Origin: Desulfovibrionaceae bacterium
GTDB lineage: Bacteria > Desulfobacterota > Desulfovibrionia > Desulfovibrionales > Desulfovibrionaceae
Length of the DNA: 38,538 nucleotides
Assembly (NCBI GenBank): GCA_022510785.1
Contig: JAFLSV010000020.1
Span: 1 to 38,538 of the forward strand
Direction: 5' to 3'
How positions within the stretch are numbered: position 1 is the first letter of the stretch; the number at the start of each line of letters is the position of its first letter. The notes under the pieces are model-generated. The model did no database searches and had not been told where the DNA came from. It saw nothing but the letters and a program-made list of their open reading frames with translations. Below are positions 36,446 through 38,538 of this stretch, in pieces. A program made the position numbers and the translations under genes.

Positions 36446-38538
36446 ATGAGTGCCATTGAGATGCTCAACCCTGAAGATTGCGAATGCCATTCCCCGCAGG
36501 AGCAGCGCATTTTCAATCAGAACAAGGGCAAGCAGGACAAGTATTACGATACCCACAAGCGCGTGTTTGACCTGATCGCCAAATTTGAGGGCCAGACCCC
36601 CTACATCGACGTGGAACGCGCCCTGTACTTCACCCAGTCCATGGCCGCCACCGAAGGTCAGCCCCTGGTGCTGCGCTGGGCCAAGGCCCTGATGCACATC
36701 GCCCGGAACATCTCCATCGTGGTGGAAGACGGTCAGCTTCTGCTCGGCCGCGCCGGCGGCCGCGAAGGCCGTTACGGCATCCTCTACCCCGAACTGGACG
36801 GCGACTTCCTTGATATCGCCGTGCGCGACCTGCCCACCCGCGAGCAGTCCCCCGCCAAGATCACGCCCGAAGACGCCAAGATCGTCATGGAGCAGATCTC
36901 TCCGTACTGGAAGGGCAAAACCTATCACGAAGCCCTGAACAAGGCCCTGCCCGAATGGGTGCACAAGCTCACCTATGTGGATGAAGCCGGCCTTATCTCC
37001 CGCTTTGTGGTCAACGAAACCTCGTCGTTCCGTTCCTCCATCCAGTGGGTGCATGACTACGAAAAAATCCTGAAGCGCGGCTTCAACGGCATCAAGGCCG
37101 AAGCCCAGGCCAAGCTGGACGCGCTTGATCCGTGCAGCCCCGTGGATCAGGCCGACAAGCGCCCCTTCCTTGAAGCGGTCATTCTGGTGTCTGACGCCAT
37201 CATCCTGTGGGCCCGCCGCCATGCCGAAGCCGCCCGCAAGGCTGCCGCCGCCACCTCCGACCCCGTGCGCAAGGCCGAGCTGCTGAAGATGGCCGAAATC
37301 GCCGAAAAGGTGCCCGCCGAACCCGCCGGCAGCTTCCAGGAAGCCGTGCAGTCTCAGTGGTTCGTGCAGATGTTCTCCCGCCTCGAGCAGAAGACCGGCA
37401 CGACCATTTCCAACGGCCGCATGGATCAGTACTTCTACCCCTACTACAAGAAGGACATGGAAGCCGGCGTCATCACCGATGAAAGCGCCATGGAACTTCT
37501 GGAATGCATGTGGGTGGGCATGGCCGAATTTATCGACATGTATATTTCCCCCGCCGGTGGCGCCTTCAACGAAGGCTACGCCCACTGGGAAGCCGTGACC
37601 ATCGGAGGGCAGACCAGGGACGGCCAGGACGCCACCAACGAACTGTCCCACCTGTTCCTGCGCTCCAAGCGCGAATTCCCCCTGCACTACCCCGACCTGG
37701 CCGCCCGCGTGCACTCCATGTCGCCCGACGAATTCCTGTGGGATGTGGCCGAAACCATCAAGTACGGCTCCGGCTTCCCCAAACTGTGCAACGACGAGGA
37801 AGTGGTGCCCCTGTATTCCTCCAAGGGCGGCACCGTTGAAGAAGCCCTTGACTACGCCGTGTCCGGCTGCACCGAAACCCGCATGCCCAACCGCGACACC
37901 TACACCTCGGGCGGCGCGTACACCAACTTCGCCGCCGCGCTCGAAATGGCGCTGCGCCAGGGCAAGATGAAAAAGTACGGGGATCAGCAGCTCGGCGTTG
38001 AAACGCCCGACCCCCGCACCTTCAAGACCTGGGACGACATGTGGAACGCCTACAAGGCCCAGCAGGAACTTTTCCTGCGCGCCACGTTCACCCAGCAGTA
38101 TATTGTGACCAAGGTGCGCGAACAGCACTTCGCCCAGCCCATGGGCTCGGCCATGCACGACCTGTGCATGAAGCACTGCATGGATCTGCACACCCGCCTC
38201 ATCCCCGAGGGCGCCAACTTCGGCTACTTTGAATTCATGGGCTTCGGCACCGTCATCGACTCGCTGGCTGCCATCAAGAAGCTGGTGTTCGACGAAAAGC
38301 GCATCACCATGGATCAGTTGCTCGAAGCCATGGATCACAACTGGGTGGGCTACGAAGCCATCCAGCAGATGGTCAAAAGCTGCCCCTGCTACGGCAACGA
38401 CGACCCCTATGCCGACGAAATCGGCAAGGAAATTGACCGCATCTGCGTGGAATTCGGCGGCAAGTACGCCAAGGAAATGGGCATCCACAACGACGTGCGC
38501 TATGTGCCCTTCACCTCGCATGTGCCCTTCGGCAAGGT
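36446..38538 (+). CDS. islA: Isethionate sulfite-lyase IslA (3' end outside window)
   Basis: A glycyl radical enzyme that cleaves isethionate to acetaldehyde and sulfite, feeding sulfite to respiration. The 697 codons present cover the barrel up to shortly before the glycyl radical loop, which lies beyond the right edge. The thiyl radical cysteine and base are C475-T-E477 in [11 protein letters not shown]196 and Q200 lie in FRSSIQW. From memory, the Bilophila enzyme has R189, Q193, C468 and E470, so all four are shifted by exactly seven, which argues strongly for isethionate rather than choline or diol substrates. AAGGAG lies seven bases before the ATG. The activating enzyme IslB and the uptake genes should follow outside the window. 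Confidence 0.92.
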   Translation, partial: MSAIEMLNPEDCECHSPQEQRIFNQNKGKQDKYYDTHKRVFDLIAKFEGQTPYIDVERALYFTQSMAATEGQPLVLRWAKALMHIARNISIVVEDGQLLLGRAGGREGRYGILYPELDGDFLDIAVRDLPTREQSPAKITPEDAKIVMEQISPYWKGKTYHEALNKALPEWVHKLTYVDEAGLISRFVVNETSSFRSSIQWVHDYEKILKRGFNGIKAEAQAKLDALDPCSPVDQADKRPFLEAVILVSDAIILWARRHAEAARKAAAATSDPVRKAELLKMAEIAEKVPAEPAGSFQEAVQSQWFVQMFSRLEQKTGTTISNGRMDQYFYPYYKKDMEAGVITDESAMELLECMWVGMAEFIDMYISPAGGAFNEGYAHWEAVTIGGQTRDGQDATNELSHLFLRSKREFPLHYPDLAARVHSMSPDEFLWDVAETIKYGSGFPKLCNDEEVVPLYSSKGGTVEEALDYAVSGCTETRMPNRDTYTSGGAYTNFAAALEMALRQGKMKKYGDQQLGVETPDPRTFKTWDDMWNAYKAQQELFLRATFTQQYIVTKVREQHFAQPMGSAMHDLCMKHCMDLHTRLIPEGANFGYFEFMGFGTVIDSLAAIKKLVFDEKRITMDQLLEAMDHNWVGYEAIQQMVKSCPCYGNDDPYADEIGKEIDRICVEFGGKYAKEMGIHNDVRYVPFTSHVPFGK

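Noticed and set aside
36431..38521. Long open frame on the minus strand opposite islA, rich in Gly, Val and His
   Set aside because: It is the antisense shadow of a high-GC gene whose plus-strand product is unmistakable; it has no family features.

Overview
The window is GC-rich and most likely chromosomal DNA from an anaerobic sulfidogen of the Desulfovibrio/Bilophila group (Desulfovibrionaceae). This rests on gene content: [FeFe]-hydrogenase maturases, the gene order flhA-flhF-flhG-fliA-cheY, a MucR-type regulator, an anaerobe-style biotin synthase, and a glycyl radical enzyme with the signature residues of isethionate sulfite-lyase. The genus cannot be fixed from the window alone.

Layout. 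1-96: the 3' part of tRNA-Pro(CGG) and its terminator. 227-5674 (minus strand): a hydrogenase-maturation transcription unit (TM1266-type regulator, hydE, hydF, then an EF-hand membrane protein of unknown role) behind a good sigma70-type promoter; hydG is absent. 5752-8546 (minus): ferrous iron uptake, with a Cys-rich small membrane protein, feoA and feoB, and a Fur-box-like site in front of feoA. 8818-14551: an AsmA-like protein translationally coupled to bioB, a MucR regulator, YbaK, a small unknown protein and a MerR-like protein. 14657-22160 (plus): a flagellar block (flhA, flhF, flhG, fliA, cheY, fliL and two small genes) behind a near-consensus sigma54 promoter. 22382-24131: two related outer-membrane beta-barrel proteins in tandem.

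24239-29105 holds a very large single-chain restriction-modification gene of the Type ISP kind (Mrr-like nuclease, DEAH helicase/translocase, N6-adenine methylase, target-recognition domain). It is cut into two frames by a tract of 21 GA units. One more unit, or two fewer, restores a single frame of about 1,620 codons, so this looks like a phase-variable R-M enzyme captured in its OFF state. Its target-recognition segment is strikingly AT-rich compared with the rest of the gene.

29248-32115 holds an unknown membrane protein, a TauE/SafE-type exporter and a divergent EamA transporter. 32254-36276 is an arsenic operon: arsR, an ArsP-like permease, a small thioredoxin, acr3 and arsM. The window ends inside islA (36446 to the right edge). 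The motif TATGC-N6-GCATA occurs three times in the window and only between genes: once between tauE and eamA and twice in front of islA. It has CRP-like 5-6-5 geometry and lies about 61-64 bases upstream of predicted start points for both tauE and islA. This suggests one activator ties a possible sulfite/sulfonate exporter to the enzyme that releases sulfite from isethionate.
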